Source: Embiotoca jacksoni
Lineage: Eukaryota > Chordata > Actinopteri > Embiotocidae
DNA: 64,000 bases
Assembly (NCBI GenBank): GCA_022577435.1
Contig: JAKOON010000015.1
Span: 13,455,330-13,519,329 of the forward strand
Direction of reading: 5' to 3'
Below the pieces are notes generated by a model. It saw only the letters and a list, made by a program, of their open reading frames with translations, ran no database searches and was not told where the DNA came from. Positions 1 to 10,770 of the stretch are shown here, piece after piece (within the stretch, counting starts at the first letter, position 1; the number at the start of each line of letters is the position of its first letter). Position numbers and translations under genes: made by a program.

Positions 1-366
1 ATAATAAAAAAATCCCAAGTATCTTTATTTACTGACTTGATTACAAGTGACAACATGTATTAAATGCTACATCTCCATGGCAACAGACCACCTGATCTGA
101 CTGTAGGATTTCCCTTCATTATGAACAAAAGAACACAAAAAAGGAACAGCAGAATGTTAAATCATTGTTTTAATAAAAAATAATTAGTACATTAAGATCA
201 AAAACTGCTCTCACAAGTCAACGAGGGGTGGGAGGAATTTAGTAGAAGGGTAAATAAGAAACATTGTGGTGTCCTAAAACAAGACAGGCATCGAGACATG
301 ATAAAAGCAAACTTGAGTGAGGGAATGAGGTGTAGACGTGGACCGAAACGCTTCTTCTGAAGTTCT
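1..366 (-). other. rsrc1: rsrc1 3' untranslated region
   Basis: The roughly 360 bases after the stop codon hold no further coding sequence and are AT-rich. They run to the poly(A) signal near the left edge of the window. A short reading frame here (427-239) overlaps the last coding exon in another frame and looks like a shadow. The exact transcript end is uncertain, because cleavage 10-30 bases past the signal falls between about base 14 and the window edge. Confidence 0.75.
24..29 (-). terminator. poly(A) signal AATAAA of rsrc1
   Basis: A canonical AATAAA hexamer on the minus strand (TTTATT on the plus strand), about 340 bases after the rsrc1 stop codon. A T-rich stretch follows at positions 10-1 in transcript direction, as expected of a downstream element. 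It is the only canonical hexamer I saw between the stop codon and the window edge on that strand. Confidence 0.7.
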
Positions 367-459
367 TCAGGTCACAGGACTTCCCATCAGCCTCTCCTGT
401 CGCAGCGAGAGCAGCCGGTTTAACCACAGCTCCTCGGCCTTCTCCTTGTCCATGAACAA
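367..459 (-). CDS. rsrc1: rsrc1 terminal coding exon (C-terminus and stop)
   Basis: Read on the minus strand, the acceptor ctgtgctgcag is followed by 31 codons starting LFMDKEKAEELW and ending SLRQERLMGSPVT, then TGA at 369-367. The SLRQERLMGSPV ending closely matches my memory of the vertebrate RSRC1 C-terminus, and this is the main anchor for naming the gene. RSRC1 (SRrp53) is a nuclear SR-related protein that acts in constitutive and alternative pre-mRNA splicing, including 3' splice-site use. This exon encodes the conserved helical tail after the coiled coil, rich in Leu, Glu, Lys and Arg. It starts in phase 0, so it joins directly to the exon at 2801-2694 (LAHPS, then LFMDK). No frameshift or premature stop is seen. 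The identification relies on remembered family sequence; the splice structure is read directly. Confidence 0.93.
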   Translation of the reverse strand: MFMDKEKAEELWLNRLLSLRQERLMGSPVT

Positions 460-2092
460 CTGCAGCACAGCGTAGAGACGAGATGTTGGTGAGCAGAAGA
501 CACAGAACAGGACAGAAACCACAGGACTGAGTAGACGTGCATATTAGATGTGCTGTACATTAAAATGGAAGCAGTGTCACTTTACAGCAGACTGAGACCG
601 ATCGTTACAATATAAATACTATGAGGATGTCAAAACACTGCACGTGGGCTATTTGGAGAAGCTATTTGGACTTTCGTAAGTTTGTGACGTCACAAACTCA
701 CACCCATGTCATGTGTTGGCTCTCGGACAAAACCTTTTACTTAGGAGACAACCTGAAAAGCTGTGATTGGCTTGGCCGTATGTCGCTCAGGAAACAGCCA
801 GTTCTTGATGGAGCTACAGACAGAAACTTAAAGAGCAAAGATGTAAAACCATACCGAGACGGTTTTTGAAACCCCAAAAATATCTTCCTGTGGACATCAA
901 GACTGCAAATAAAACACCAGAAAAGTGTCAAATGTGGGACTTTTAAAAGATCTGAAAACAGTGAAAAATGGCCCGAACAAATGTCTTGATTATTTTATTT
1001 AGTTCGACATCAGTCCTACGAATCCCTAAATATAGTTGCCGCTAACGTATGGAAAAACGGCAATCCATCAAATATCTAAACATTTACCATTGAATTTTTA
1101 CATCTTTGCAGGATCAAACGAGTTGGAAGTCACTTCTTCACATGTTTGTGACTTTGTCTTTGAAGCCCTTCGAAAGCAAACGTGTCACACAATCTACCTG
1201 TCTAAACAAGGGTACGCATAGACATGTAATTACAATATACACAGAATACACACAAGCTTAGACCTGGGACTCATTTGTTATAGGTGTGCATAATAAAACT
1301 AGAGACTTGACCAACACCGGTGGAAATTTGTGGGCCAACCTCAACACATTTTTTACTTTAAAAGCTGCGGAAATAAATGAGCTACGTTTCCTTGAAAGCC
1401 GATAAGCAAAGCACAAAGTTGTTAGTACTGCTCAAATGACAAGCGTGTGATCTCCGTGCAGCTCCAAATGCACATGAGAAAAACCTCTTTTTAAACAAAT
1501 AACTAGTCCCGTGGGCGTGCTGATAGAAAAGCCCGACACATGCGAGTTGAATGCAACGCAGTTCATCACCAGCAGTAACGATATTGGTTGTAAGAGGGCT
1601 ATAAAACTGCTGCTGCAAGTGTCTGATGAATGAATGCATCTGTTTATTAGGAAGTAACATAATGAGTATGAGACCAAGCCAGGGCGCGGAAGCAGGGGAG
1701 AATTGGAAGATTATTTCTATATCCACTGCGTTTGTGAGAGGGTGAGAGATAAGGGTGACATGCTGGCTATGTGTACATACTGTATATGTGATGATATGTG
1801 TCTATTATTATGCAGATTGTGGAGCAACCCCGGGCGCGTCAATCCTTCATTTCTAACCGAACGCTGCTTACAGCTGCACCGCATGTTATCTGTGTGTTAG
1901 ATTCAACACCAGTGAGTTCTTGTCTGTCGGCCCTGCGCTGGTGTCATGGTGCTAATGAGGCTGTGTGTGTGGGATGACAGTATCTGAGCCGGGCTAATGG
2001 GACTCATCTGTTCTAATTGGAAGCGGAGCTGGAGCTGGAGCTGGGGCCGGGGCCCGCCTGGGGCATATTGCTACCATACATCAGCCTGTCTG

Positions 2093-2140
<48 letters not shown>

Positions 2141-2693
2141 GGTGCATTGAGCTGGGGGGCGTTGTGTGTGTGTGCGTGTGTATGTGAAAGGGTTATCTGC
2201 ATACGTCAGGGCATAACTTCGTTTCCCCAGTGGAGATAGATGACTGGGAAGCCCCAGGGAGCGTTATTGGAGTTTAAAGTTTTCCTTCTCGTTTTTCATG
2301 ATTGGTCGGCAGTCAGAGGCGGAGGTGATGTTTGGAGGCTATAAACTGCTCCGCCGCAGTGTCCTATGTGATATGATGCACGGTGTTAGAATATGCAAGA
2401 GTGGTGTAAATAGTGGTGGTGTCAGGAGCAGCAGTTGCATTTTTTTTTTTTTTTTTTTTTAAAGAAAAACTTCACAAAGTTTTTGTCCATCAATCAATAA
2501 ACTCGAGTTTTCTCATAAAAATAAGAAAACCACAAGAAGCACGATCAATTCAGCGATGCCTGAGGGTTATAATTTGGTCATTGGCTCAGAAGAGCGTGTT
2601 GAAAAGTCTGTGTTTTAGAGCCGCAGTACAGATTGGGGTGATATTCAAGAAAACAGAAAATAAAGTGAGAGGATTTGCCCGGTGGGAACTTAC
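460..2693 (-). other. rsrc1: rsrc1 last intron (2.2 kb)
   Basis: The intron starts with the strong donor GTAAGT (2693-2688) and ends with ctgcag at 465-460. It contains a (GT)n tract at 2095-2139, a T-run at 2440-2460 and otherwise unremarkable unique sequence. No other coding exon with plausible splice sites was found. Reading frames on either strand are short and resemble no protein I know. Confidence 0.85.
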
Positions 2694-2801
2694 ACTGGGA
2701 TGAGCCAGCGTGTCGGTGTCATTGTAGATTATGGAAATGGGAAGAGAGATGTCCGGAGAACATACCCTCTCTGACTCCAGCTTCACCTCAGCCGGCTCAG
2801 T
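2694..2801 (-). CDS. rsrc1: rsrc1 penultimate coding exon (variable linker)
   Basis: 36 codons from TEPAEVKLESER through SIIYNDTDTLAHPS, between the acceptor gtgaatacag and the donor AGT|GTAAGT. The start (EPAEVK) and end (LAHP) match remembered human RSRC1 (EPSEVK, LAHP), but the middle is clearly shorter than the human linker and diverged. Both ends are phase 0, so skipping this 108-base exon would remove 36 residues without breaking the frame. The polypyrimidine tract upstream of the acceptor is weak and interrupted by purines. The segment links the conserved EAIESDSFV helix to the C-terminal RQERLMGSPV block and is probably flexible. I infer that it tolerates change; I cannot see from the sequence whether it is alternatively spliced. 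Confidence 0.9.
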
Positions 2802-3330
2802 CTGTATTCACGGAAATACACAAAACATACAAAACTGTGTCACATTCAAATTGAAATGAGAAGATACCAAAACAGAAACGGAAACATGATTAAATATAAC
2901 ACCTATATCAAGCGTATATGGATATTAAATGCATCAGTATTAACCTAAAACGTATTTTAGAGCATCTGGTGTTAAATTATTACAGAAATTATATGTGAAC
3001 ACAAATATTTTTGTTCCCCATTTTCATGCTGCATAATAACTCACTTACTCACGATCTTGAGTGTGCTGCGGATGTACACAACTGTCCCTCAATGCAAAAG
3101 TAAATGGAGGAACCATTTATGGCTGCAAAATGTTCTAATAAGTTGCAAAAAGCTCCTGAAACATTTATTAATGTCAGCATGAATTTTTTTTTTTCATTTT
3201 CTGTACCATAATTGCAACCACAAAAAAAAAAAAATAAAGATTTAGAGAGGACTATGTTGCAGGCAGTGGGAAATCATGTTGTCTGGAATTGGGACAGAAA
3301 AACGATTGTGGAATGCAATATGACATTTGT

Positions 3331-3344
3331 CCAGCAGAGGGCAG
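3331..3344 (+). promoter_or_regulatory. candidate CTCF site CCAGCAGAGGGCAG
   Basis: The 14 bases match the vertebrate CTCF core consensus CCASYAGRKGGCRS at every position. It lies in an rsrc1 intron about 600 bases upstream of the 2801-2694 exon in transcript direction. A single motif match is not proof of binding; occupancy depends on flanking sequence and methylation. Confidence 0.5.
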
Positions 3345-5305
3345 AGAAAGACTGGCCTACACAGGGCACTGATAAGCATCAGCTTGTATCCTGAATGATG
3401 CCGAACAATCACTTGATTCATCCATCTGTGTATGTAATGAGACAGTGAGAGGTATATAAATATATATATGTATTAATAAATATATATTTCCCCTGATGTC
3501 AGCCACCTTATATGATATGTGAGGGAGTCTCATTGTTCAAAAGAAACAACCGCAGAGTGAGAGGACTGGCTTCAAATAAACTAGAACACAACTAAGCGTA
3601 TGTGTATTTTTTTTTTTTTTTTTTTACTGAAGCTAAAAGTTGTAAATATGAAAATATTCACACCGCTTTGTGTCAGGGTAGCTTTGTGGGTTGAACAGCA
3701 ACATTTTGCACGTTTTGTTACAGTTAGAGCCAAAGGATTTGTTTTAAAAGACTTAAAAAAAGACCGCAGGCTCTCCGTCCCCCTCATGTTACCATCTGTA
3801 GAGTCCAAACAGATAGAAGGAAATGTGATATTTAGAATGACTCTTCCTCCGCTCCCGTGGGTATTATTTAAAGCTATAATAAGCCCCATATTTGAACGGA
3901 TGGCCTGTTCTCCTTGTTGTACTTGATAAAGAGGAAATATCAAAATGAATACTTTGCCAAGTCTATTCATGTTTCAAACACTCCTAATACCAGCCCCAGA
4001 GCTAATGTTTACCCAGTTGGAAAAAATCTATTTAAAATTCATTTGGCAGGAAACAAAAAGTGAGCGAGATATGAAACACACTGACTAATAAGCGTGGTGA
4101 TGTGCCAGATATCGGATAGTATAACTTGCAGTTCTTGGGAACGATATGCTGAATATACATTTCTAATGATTGCAGTTTGTAAGGAAATAAGGACATTTTT
4201 TTTTTTGAAGAGCTACTGTAGCAGATGTTTAAGGTTTCACTCGACTCTCCTCATTAACAGTTGATTAAAAACGATTAAGGGGCAGAACTGAGCTAGATGG
4301 ATTTGAATACTAAAACGATAAATAATACAAATACTAACTTATAAGCATATATTCTGCAGTAATAACACATTGACATGCAGCACAATTAAAGGCAAATATT
4401 CTGGCACAATGTGGTTTCAGACATTTGGATAATTTAACTAACACAAACATGTTGAAGGCTCGACTGACAATGTTTGAATTTACAGAATATTTAGACATTG
4501 TTCTCAAAATATGTGACACAGCTAAGAGACTCTGGAGGACAATGGAACTAGCCAACAAAGGATAAATCATCTGGATCTCCTCAGTAATACTTGACTATTG
4601 GTGAGAAGGATACCCCAAAGATCGAGCCAAAAACATGTTTAAAAAAAAGTGCTAAAACTTGGAACTTTTATTTTGTTAAAATAGTAAATTTCTTTAAAAT
4701 AAATAAATAAATGACTCATTAAAATACTATAATACAGCAAAACTGAATCCCCTTTTTCTATTTCACAAAATATTTTCTTTAGAAACTAAATATCGTATGT
4801 TTTGTGAGGGTATTTTACGACACGTCTTTAGCTCGATATAGCCGTCACACCTTTATACTGAAGGCAGGGGTGGTCACGTGTTCAACTTGACGAGCGCTGT
4901 CGTCCCTCGCAGACGACGAAGGTGTGAAGCACTAAACCGACTAGATAACTGGTAAATTATGAGGGCCTGATTTGTGAAAAGCACATGAAACTCCGAGGGA
5001 AGGCAGAGACTACTGTGAATGTGCAATCTGTGCAGTCTGTTCGTGCCAGGGCGGACTGGCTCAGTCCAGTGCAAACTACAACCACAGGGGTCTTGACCTT
5101 TGTCCGACTCACCCAGATAAGCCCCAAAAGTCCGTGTAGGTTTGCTGTCACATGTTGTCGCCTATCTTTTCAAAACAGCCACGAGCCCCAACAAATCTAA
5201 TTCCTGCTCCTTCAGAGACGGCAACATTTCAATAATGACTTCTGTGTTTTGTCTGCATCTGCACAACCAGAAAGGGGGAGGGGGGACGGGGAGGGGGGGG
5301 GGGGG

Positions 5306-5308
<3 letters not shown>

Positions 5309-5341
<33 letters not shown>
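5309..5341. repeat. (GA)n microsatellite with adjacent G-run
   Basis: About 16 GA units, preceded by G-rich sequence at 5277-5305 that includes an unbroken G run near 5292-5305. On the rsrc1 transcript strand this is (UC)n followed by a C-run. Confidence 0.95.
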
Positions 5342-5346
<5 letters not shown>

Positions 5347-5591
5347 CAGAGGAGGGCTGCTGCCTGCTGTGGCTTTTGTGTGGGTGCTGCCGCTTTGGAG
5401 GCGGCGAACAGTGGAGCGTCTGATGAAACCGTCTCAGGTCGGAACAAACGGCGCTGAATGGGAATGTTTGATTTGGTCTGGGCTGTCTCTGGACAGACGG
5501 CGCAGCATCGCAGAGTGGGAAATTCAATAAGAGACCGAGTGAAAAGCTGGAAAGAGTGAGGAGCAGGGGGAGGAAGAGAGACAGAACGCAC

Positions 5592-5698
5592 CTTTATATC
5601 ATCCCTGGATGATTTGAAAGCCTGAGGAACAAAGGAATCACTCTCGATGGCCTCGATGTCCTTTATCCTTCGCACTTGCTCCTCCAGAGAAGTTCCCT
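5592..5698 (-). CDS. rsrc1: rsrc1 coding exon with EAIESDSFV block
   Basis: The acceptor catgtgtttcag is followed by AG, then 35 codons: GTSLEEQVRRIKDIEAIESD, SFVPQAFKSSRDDIK. The two leading bases complete a Glu codon split with the upstream exon (GAC G|AG gives Asp-Glu). The SLEEQVRRIKDIEAIESDSFV region is the best-conserved part of the coiled-coil half of RSRC1 and resembles remembered human sequence VEQVKRVKEIEAIESDSFV. It is heptad-like and charged, consistent with a coiled coil. The exon ends in phase 0 at the donor AAG|GTGCGT. A UG-rich tract (on the transcript strand) lies about 60-110 bases upstream of its acceptor, which could influence its inclusion. It is 107 bases long, so skipping it would shift the frame. 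Confidence 0.93.
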
Positions 5699-5755
5699 CT
5701 GAAACACATGTTACACAGAAGGCAGCCATGAACAAAAGCACGCGCACACATGTCC

Positions 5756-5814
5756 GGAAACACACACACGCACACGCGCACACGCACACGCACACACACA
5801 CAGACACGCCGAGC
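5756..5814. repeat. interrupted (CA)n tract, UG-rich in the rsrc1 transcript
   Basis: CA repeats broken by CG steps (acacgcacac pattern). The tract starts about 60 bases upstream, in transcript direction, of the acceptor at 5699. On the transcript strand it is a UG-rich element of the kind known to bind TDP-43 and CELF-family proteins. Confidence 0.9.
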
Positions 5815-6550
5815 GTCAGCCGTCCCTTGTCATGTTCTGAAAGGCACCAGATTTCATTTGGATTGGGCGATCTTTCTGTATAATGCCCTTTGACATACAC
5901 AATATGAAATATCTGATATTCCCCTAGTTTAATCTCGGCCTCCATCAAAAAAGACTCTTCTTTAGCCAAGGGCACAGAGTTCCTACAAAAGGCAAAGGGA
6001 AAAAAAAAACCCAACCACTAACAAGATAATACATAGTCAGACAGTGAATTACACTCAGATGATGCATTCTAAAATAATCAAAATATGAACACAAACTCAC
6101 TGCCATGGAATCTGATTATGGAGACTAAATGTGATTAGGTTTCATACAGTTTTCATGTATCAGAAAGTATTTTGCTCCGGCTTGTCCAATCAAACAAAAA
6201 GACACAAAGGGTTTCCAATAAATTACTCTTGGATATAAACACATCAGGATTCTGCAAATCAGATAATAAATCATTTCAAGAATTCAAGAGCAGTCTTTGT
6301 AGCGTAGGAGGGCAAAAATAGGTGTGCCAGGAAAGTTAGCGACAGGAAAAAAAAAAAAAGAAAAAAGAGCCAGAGTCTGAATGCTCCTATTATTCTCTGC
6401 CTGTCAATCTCTCTACTGATCAGTCAATATTCATCCCTCTCTCCCCCATCCATCCGTCCTCTCCTGCACTCTCCCATCTCTCGATCTGTCAATCCAGCAC
6501 ACATCCATGTTTCTCTGCTGCACTGATGTAGGCTGTGTCATGAAAACAAG

Positions 6551-6567
6551 TACACACAAGTACACAC

Positions 6568-6631
<64 letters not shown>
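6551..6631. repeat. (CA)n microsatellite with decamer lead-in
   Basis: A repeated acacaagtac decamer leads into about 30 uninterrupted CA units at 6572-6631. Confidence 0.97.
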
Positions 6632-6634
<3 letters not shown>

Positions 6635-6709
6635 GAATGGGATACATGTACTCCCACATTTACACGTGTTTGAAAACTTACATACTCACACATGCAGTAT
6701 ACTTTTATC

Positions 6710-6734
6710 ACACACGCACACACGCACGCGCGCG

Positions 6735-6803
<69 letters not shown>
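6710..6803. repeat. (CA)n microsatellite with CG-rich interruption
   Basis: CA repeats with an alternating purine-pyrimidine CG core around 6725-6737, then pure CA to 6803. Alternating CA/CG of this kind can form Z-DNA. Confidence 0.97.
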
Positions 6804-6805
<2 letters not shown>

Positions 6806-6959
6806 ACGCTCAATGAGTGCAATTGGAGCTAATAGCAGGAATTAATTCAATCCATTAGCAGCTACAGAAAGGGTGTCACAACAGATCTTCATGGCCCCGA
6901 TGTTTAATGAATAAATGAATATTTGTTCCAGCTTTCACAGCAAAGCGTCACATGCTATC

Positions 6960-6972
6960 ACACACACACGCA

Positions 6973-7022
<50 letters not shown>
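6960..7022. repeat. (CA)n microsatellite with CG-rich start
   Basis: CA repeats with a gcgcgcg stretch near 6973-6982. With the previous two tracts it forms a cluster of three inside 500 bases. Confidence 0.97.
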
Positions 7023-7024
<2 letters not shown>

Positions 7025-7490
7025 TATAGTTCATAATAGCACTCAAACAAACTCGGTTTTGATTTTAATGCAGTGCAGAATTGGACAACTGAGTGACAAG
7101 TGGAATTAAGTCTTCCTATTTGACAGACTATCAGCTTGTCATCCAGTGCGGGAAGATGTGAGCAGAGACGCTTTTGCACAGCCGGCGCCAAAAATAGTCA
7201 TTACCTTGACTGGGCTGCTAGATGAAGTCTGAACACTGGCCCAATATCCTCCTGGAGACTGTGGCCTGTCCTTCACACCTCTATCACCGCTGCATGCTGC
7301 TCGGCCACACGAGCACGTGCTCGTGTTCGAATGAAAACTTATGCCTGTGAGTGGCCAACAGTTGATTTAGCACCATTCAATTACTTTTTCCGATTACCCC
7401 TTCTCTGCTGTCCTTTGAGCATGAATTCCCTACATAAACAATTACCACACACACTGCCACGTACCCCTCCACCCCCACCCCACCCACCCA

Positions 7491-7494
7491 ACAC

Positions 7495-7528
<34 letters not shown>

Positions 7529-7529
7529 C
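7491..7529. repeat. (CA)n microsatellite
   Basis: About 18 CA units following a C-rich stretch at 7463-7490. Confidence 0.95.
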
Positions 7530-7769
7530 ATATCTGCTAGCATCTCCTTGGCAGGCCCGTCTGTTGCTGGGCTGTCCGTGCGTGCTGCAGGAATCCATTA
7601 AGACCTCAGACTTTTTGACAAACACATTATTGGTAGATAAAATGACTTCCATATGCTGTTTGTCAGATGTCAGCGGGAAAAGATATGTATTTCATGAGAA
7701 AATCAAAAATAATGGACTTTGAGTGCGGGCCTAGCAAGCTCAGAGGCAGACAGAAATCAATACTCTAGC

Positions 7770-7900
7770 TAGGCGAGTGCAATCTGCAGCTCTGAGAGGT
7801 CAAAGATGATATTTAATATTGACACATTATCTGGCAAATTAATTTAACAGGTCGACTGGATTGTCACCGCATTAGGAACGCTTCTCTGTCAGTGATGAAA
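7770..7900. promoter_or_regulatory. candidate conserved non-coding block
   Basis: Non-repetitive sequence with balanced composition and several AT-rich homeodomain-type cores (TTTAATATTG, AAATTAATTTAA) next to GGTCAAAG-like and CAGCTCTG motifs. It has no coding potential. I flag it only from its texture; an alignment to other fish or tetrapod rsrc1 introns is needed to show conservation. Confidence 0.25.
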
Positions 7901-9235
7901 GGAGGATACAGAGAAAGCTGAGAGAGAAAACAGAGAACGAGACAGAAAAGTGGACACACTGCGCTGCTTTAAATTAGGTTATTTCTTATCTCTCTATGGC
8001 ATTTGATGCTAAAATATATTACGGCCATTACTGTGAAGCAGGAAATGGAATCAATCCGAGTCGATCAACTTCTGTTCTGTATCTACACATTTGAATAATG
8101 CGTAGTGACTAAGCAATGTATGTCAATGTATGTTTGATCATTACATCCGTGCGTGCGTGTGTGTGTGTGTGTGCTCTCGTAAAAAAAAGAGCGAGTCAGA
8201 AAACTCACTTGCCATCTCATTACTGAAATTAGTTAGATAGACAGCGGTGCTGATGAGTGGCTCACAATCAATAGGCTATTGTTCTCTCTAAATAGCTGTT
8301 TGTCCACTTCATTGATTAAGACCCGAAGACGGGGAGAGAAAATCAAACCAGCCAATGGAAACTGATTTCAGCCCATCTCCTTCAGCCTCGAGGATGAGCG
8401 CGGTACACAGCAGTTACACAGCAGTTACACTCCCCTGCCAGAAGAGGGGGCTGTTCAACAACACATGTCTGCGTGTGAGCTCAGGCCTCCGGCTACGGCG
8501 GTGCTCTCTTTGTATACTTGACTTTGGTCTACAGTTTGTCAATCAAGAGCAGCGGAGCTGAATACATTGCTGCTGCTGATTAATTCCAGTAATTGCAGCG
8601 CTAGCGTGCCAGCTAAATTACCACAGCACTTGTTGGTGTTTTGTGGGGAAGAAATAAATAAATAAAAAGAAAGAAAAACTAACTGGTTGTTTTATTGAGG
8701 TCTTGCAAATTGGGAATTGTTGACAGTGTTTTGGATTTATATAGCAAACAGAGAACTTAAAGACATTTAATTAACATATTAAAATGAATAGGCTGTAGCA
8801 AAGAAAGGGCAAACTGTGCTCCCGCATTCGTGGTGGGTAGTGTGCTGTGAGCATAAAGGCAGGAAATATATTTGGGATTTTCCAGGTCAAAAAAAAGGGG
8901 ACTCTCATGTTAAATAGGCCAGTTTAATCAAATCAGTTTTCAAACTATCAAAGAAAGACACTCATATTCATGATTTAAATTACATTTTTATGTTTTTTTT
9001 TTGTTTTTTTTAATGGCCCTCTTTAGGTTTTTTCTTAAGCAGCAATCTACTGACACGCAGTCTGATGCAAAAACAACCGTGACACAAACTTTGAATACAT
9101 CAGGACAAACATTTATTCAAGCATCGTGTCCCAAGCCGGGCTTTCACGTGCACACGCTCGTGCACTGCAACATCTTTTGGTTTCCGAGGTTTCAATAACC
9201 CCCCCCCAGCCTCCCTCCCTGCACCGCAGTAAAGA

Positions 9236-9490
9236 TGTGTAATTCAATGCTCAATTTAGGCCTGTCTCAGTGGAGATTTTTTTGCCTGCTAATTGATAGA
9301 AATTAAGCCATTAATCAAGCCACTAGCCATCATTCAACCCGGGGAAGATGAATACAAACTTTCATAATAACCACCTTCCCCATTTTAGCCCTCATTAGCA
9401 TTAATTTTTAATGTAATTATGCTATTCTTTTACACTGAGCTCATAAATTACTGCTCTTTTGTTGCTGGCTGGCCTTGTAAAAATCCAAAG
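9236..9490. promoter_or_regulatory. candidate conserved non-coding block, homeodomain-motif rich
   Basis: This stretch has repeated TAAT/ATTA cores (ctaattgatag, cattaatcaag, cattagcattaattttta) in otherwise complex sequence, without simple repeats. It is the clearest example in this intron of the texture typical of vertebrate developmental enhancers. There is no reading frame of interest. Enhancer function is inferred. Confidence 0.35.
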
Positions 9491-9589
9491 TAATGCTTTG
9501 TAGTCTGATCTTTAAGGCAATTACTGGCTTCTTCACTCTTTTATCTCCCTGCATTTCCAATAACCTGCTCTCTAATGATTTATCTCTGC

Positions 9590-9623
9590 TGCCCCCCCCC
9601 CCCCCTCCCCGTCCCCCCCATCC
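9590..9623. repeat. C-rich run
   Basis: Runs of 12 or more C broken by a few T, with similar runs at 9957-9973 and 11321-11346. The complementary G-rich strand could form G-quadruplexes. Confidence 0.8.
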
Positions 9624-10439
9624 CTTTCCCCACTCTTCCTCTCTCTGCACCAGCGGCCAACTGCCCTGCTGCCAGCCTCCGCCTCCAAATCCCCCCTCCG
9701 CCCACATTCTCCCCATCTCTAAACAGCAGCCCCAGATACGTTGGGGATGCACACAAACACATGCACGAACGCTCGCCTCCACCAGCTTAACAATATAAAC
9801 ACACTCGCACGTGTATGGGTGCATTTAGTGTGTGTGCAGAAACTTTGTTTACTATCTCCTTCAGTCATTTTCCAGCTCGCCCTTCATTAGTAAAAATGCA
9901 GCTCCAGCAATGGCGACAACACCTGGGGAATGCCAAGGTAAGAGACCAGCACTGCATCCCCCCCCCCCCCCCCTCCCCACCCCTTCTCTCTCTCTCCGGG
10001 CTGGTCTCCTGTGGGTCCTACCTGTAGGCTAGCTGCTCTTGTTTATGTAACCCCTGAGCTGAGCAAACACACACATGCACGCAAGCGCACACACAGGCGC
10101 ACATACTCGCAGAGCCTGGCATCAAACAGCTGAGTTAAGCTTAGCAGGGCTGCGTGCTAGGGGCGATAGAGGGGCTCCTGTCTGGCCCTGTTCTCAGCAG
10201 CAGCATCCTGGCTGCATCAAAGTCTTTGCTGTACGATTCTCCAGGCCCAAACAACAGGCTGCTCAAGTGCATGACTGGGAACTGGACTAAACACCAACAG
10301 AAAAAAAAAATTAAACAATAGGTTATTTACTGAAATCCCACTGACGAGATTCCATTAATAGCAGCAAATGACTCCGGGAGGCATTTTACATCACGGATGA
10401 GGATAACTGTTGCAACGTGACTAAAACTAATGAACAGGG

Positions 10440-10770
10440 GAACCTAGTGTGTCGGCTGGGTGTTTGGGAATGAGGCTTAAAATGAGATATTTTGTCGACA
10501 TGACAGACAGGTCAAAGCCGGTCCTACCCAGGACCAGAGTCAGACCATTTGCTCTACTTGTACACAGAAAGCCAGGCAACCAACATGTGTTATTAAAATG
10601 GTGTCTGGAGTGGGCCTTGGTTGGGTAATACTGTTAGACTGTATTGATCAGGGGCTGACAGGTTCTGATGTTAGCCCGGGAAATGTATCAAGTGGCTAAT
10701 GAGCAGCTATTAGGCCCATCGATTTGCTGATTTCAATTGATAGCTAGCAGGCCAAAGATGCACGTCAATA
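10440..10770. promoter_or_regulatory. candidate conserved non-coding block
   Basis: Complex unique sequence with motifs such as GGTCAAAG, TTGATCAGG, GGCTAATGAGC and CAATTGATAGC. There are no simple repeats and no plausible coding frame. The boundaries are approximate. Confidence 0.28.

Larger units (their letters stand above)
2802..5591 (-). other. rsrc1: rsrc1 intron (2.8 kb)
   Basis: The donor GTGCGT (5591-5586) is less canonical than the others and the acceptor is at 2803-2802. The intron carries a CTCF-like motif at 3331-3344, a T-run at 3606-3625, and a G-run plus (GA)n tract at 5291-5341, which in the transcript reads as a CU-rich then C-rich stretch about 250-300 bases after the donor. 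Most of 3350-5280 is AT-rich unique sequence in which I see no gene. Confidence 0.85.

Noticed and set aside
2586..2786. 66-residue minus-strand frame starting MKLESER
   Set aside because: It overlaps the true rsrc1 exon in the correct frame but runs past the donor GTAAGT into the intron. The Met is an AAG-derived reading artefact of ORF calling and not a start site.
5229..6014. 261-residue minus-strand frame
   Set aside because: It contains the true rsrc1 exon (5698-5592) but also reads through the UG tract, both splice sites and the GA repeat. Only the exon part is coding.
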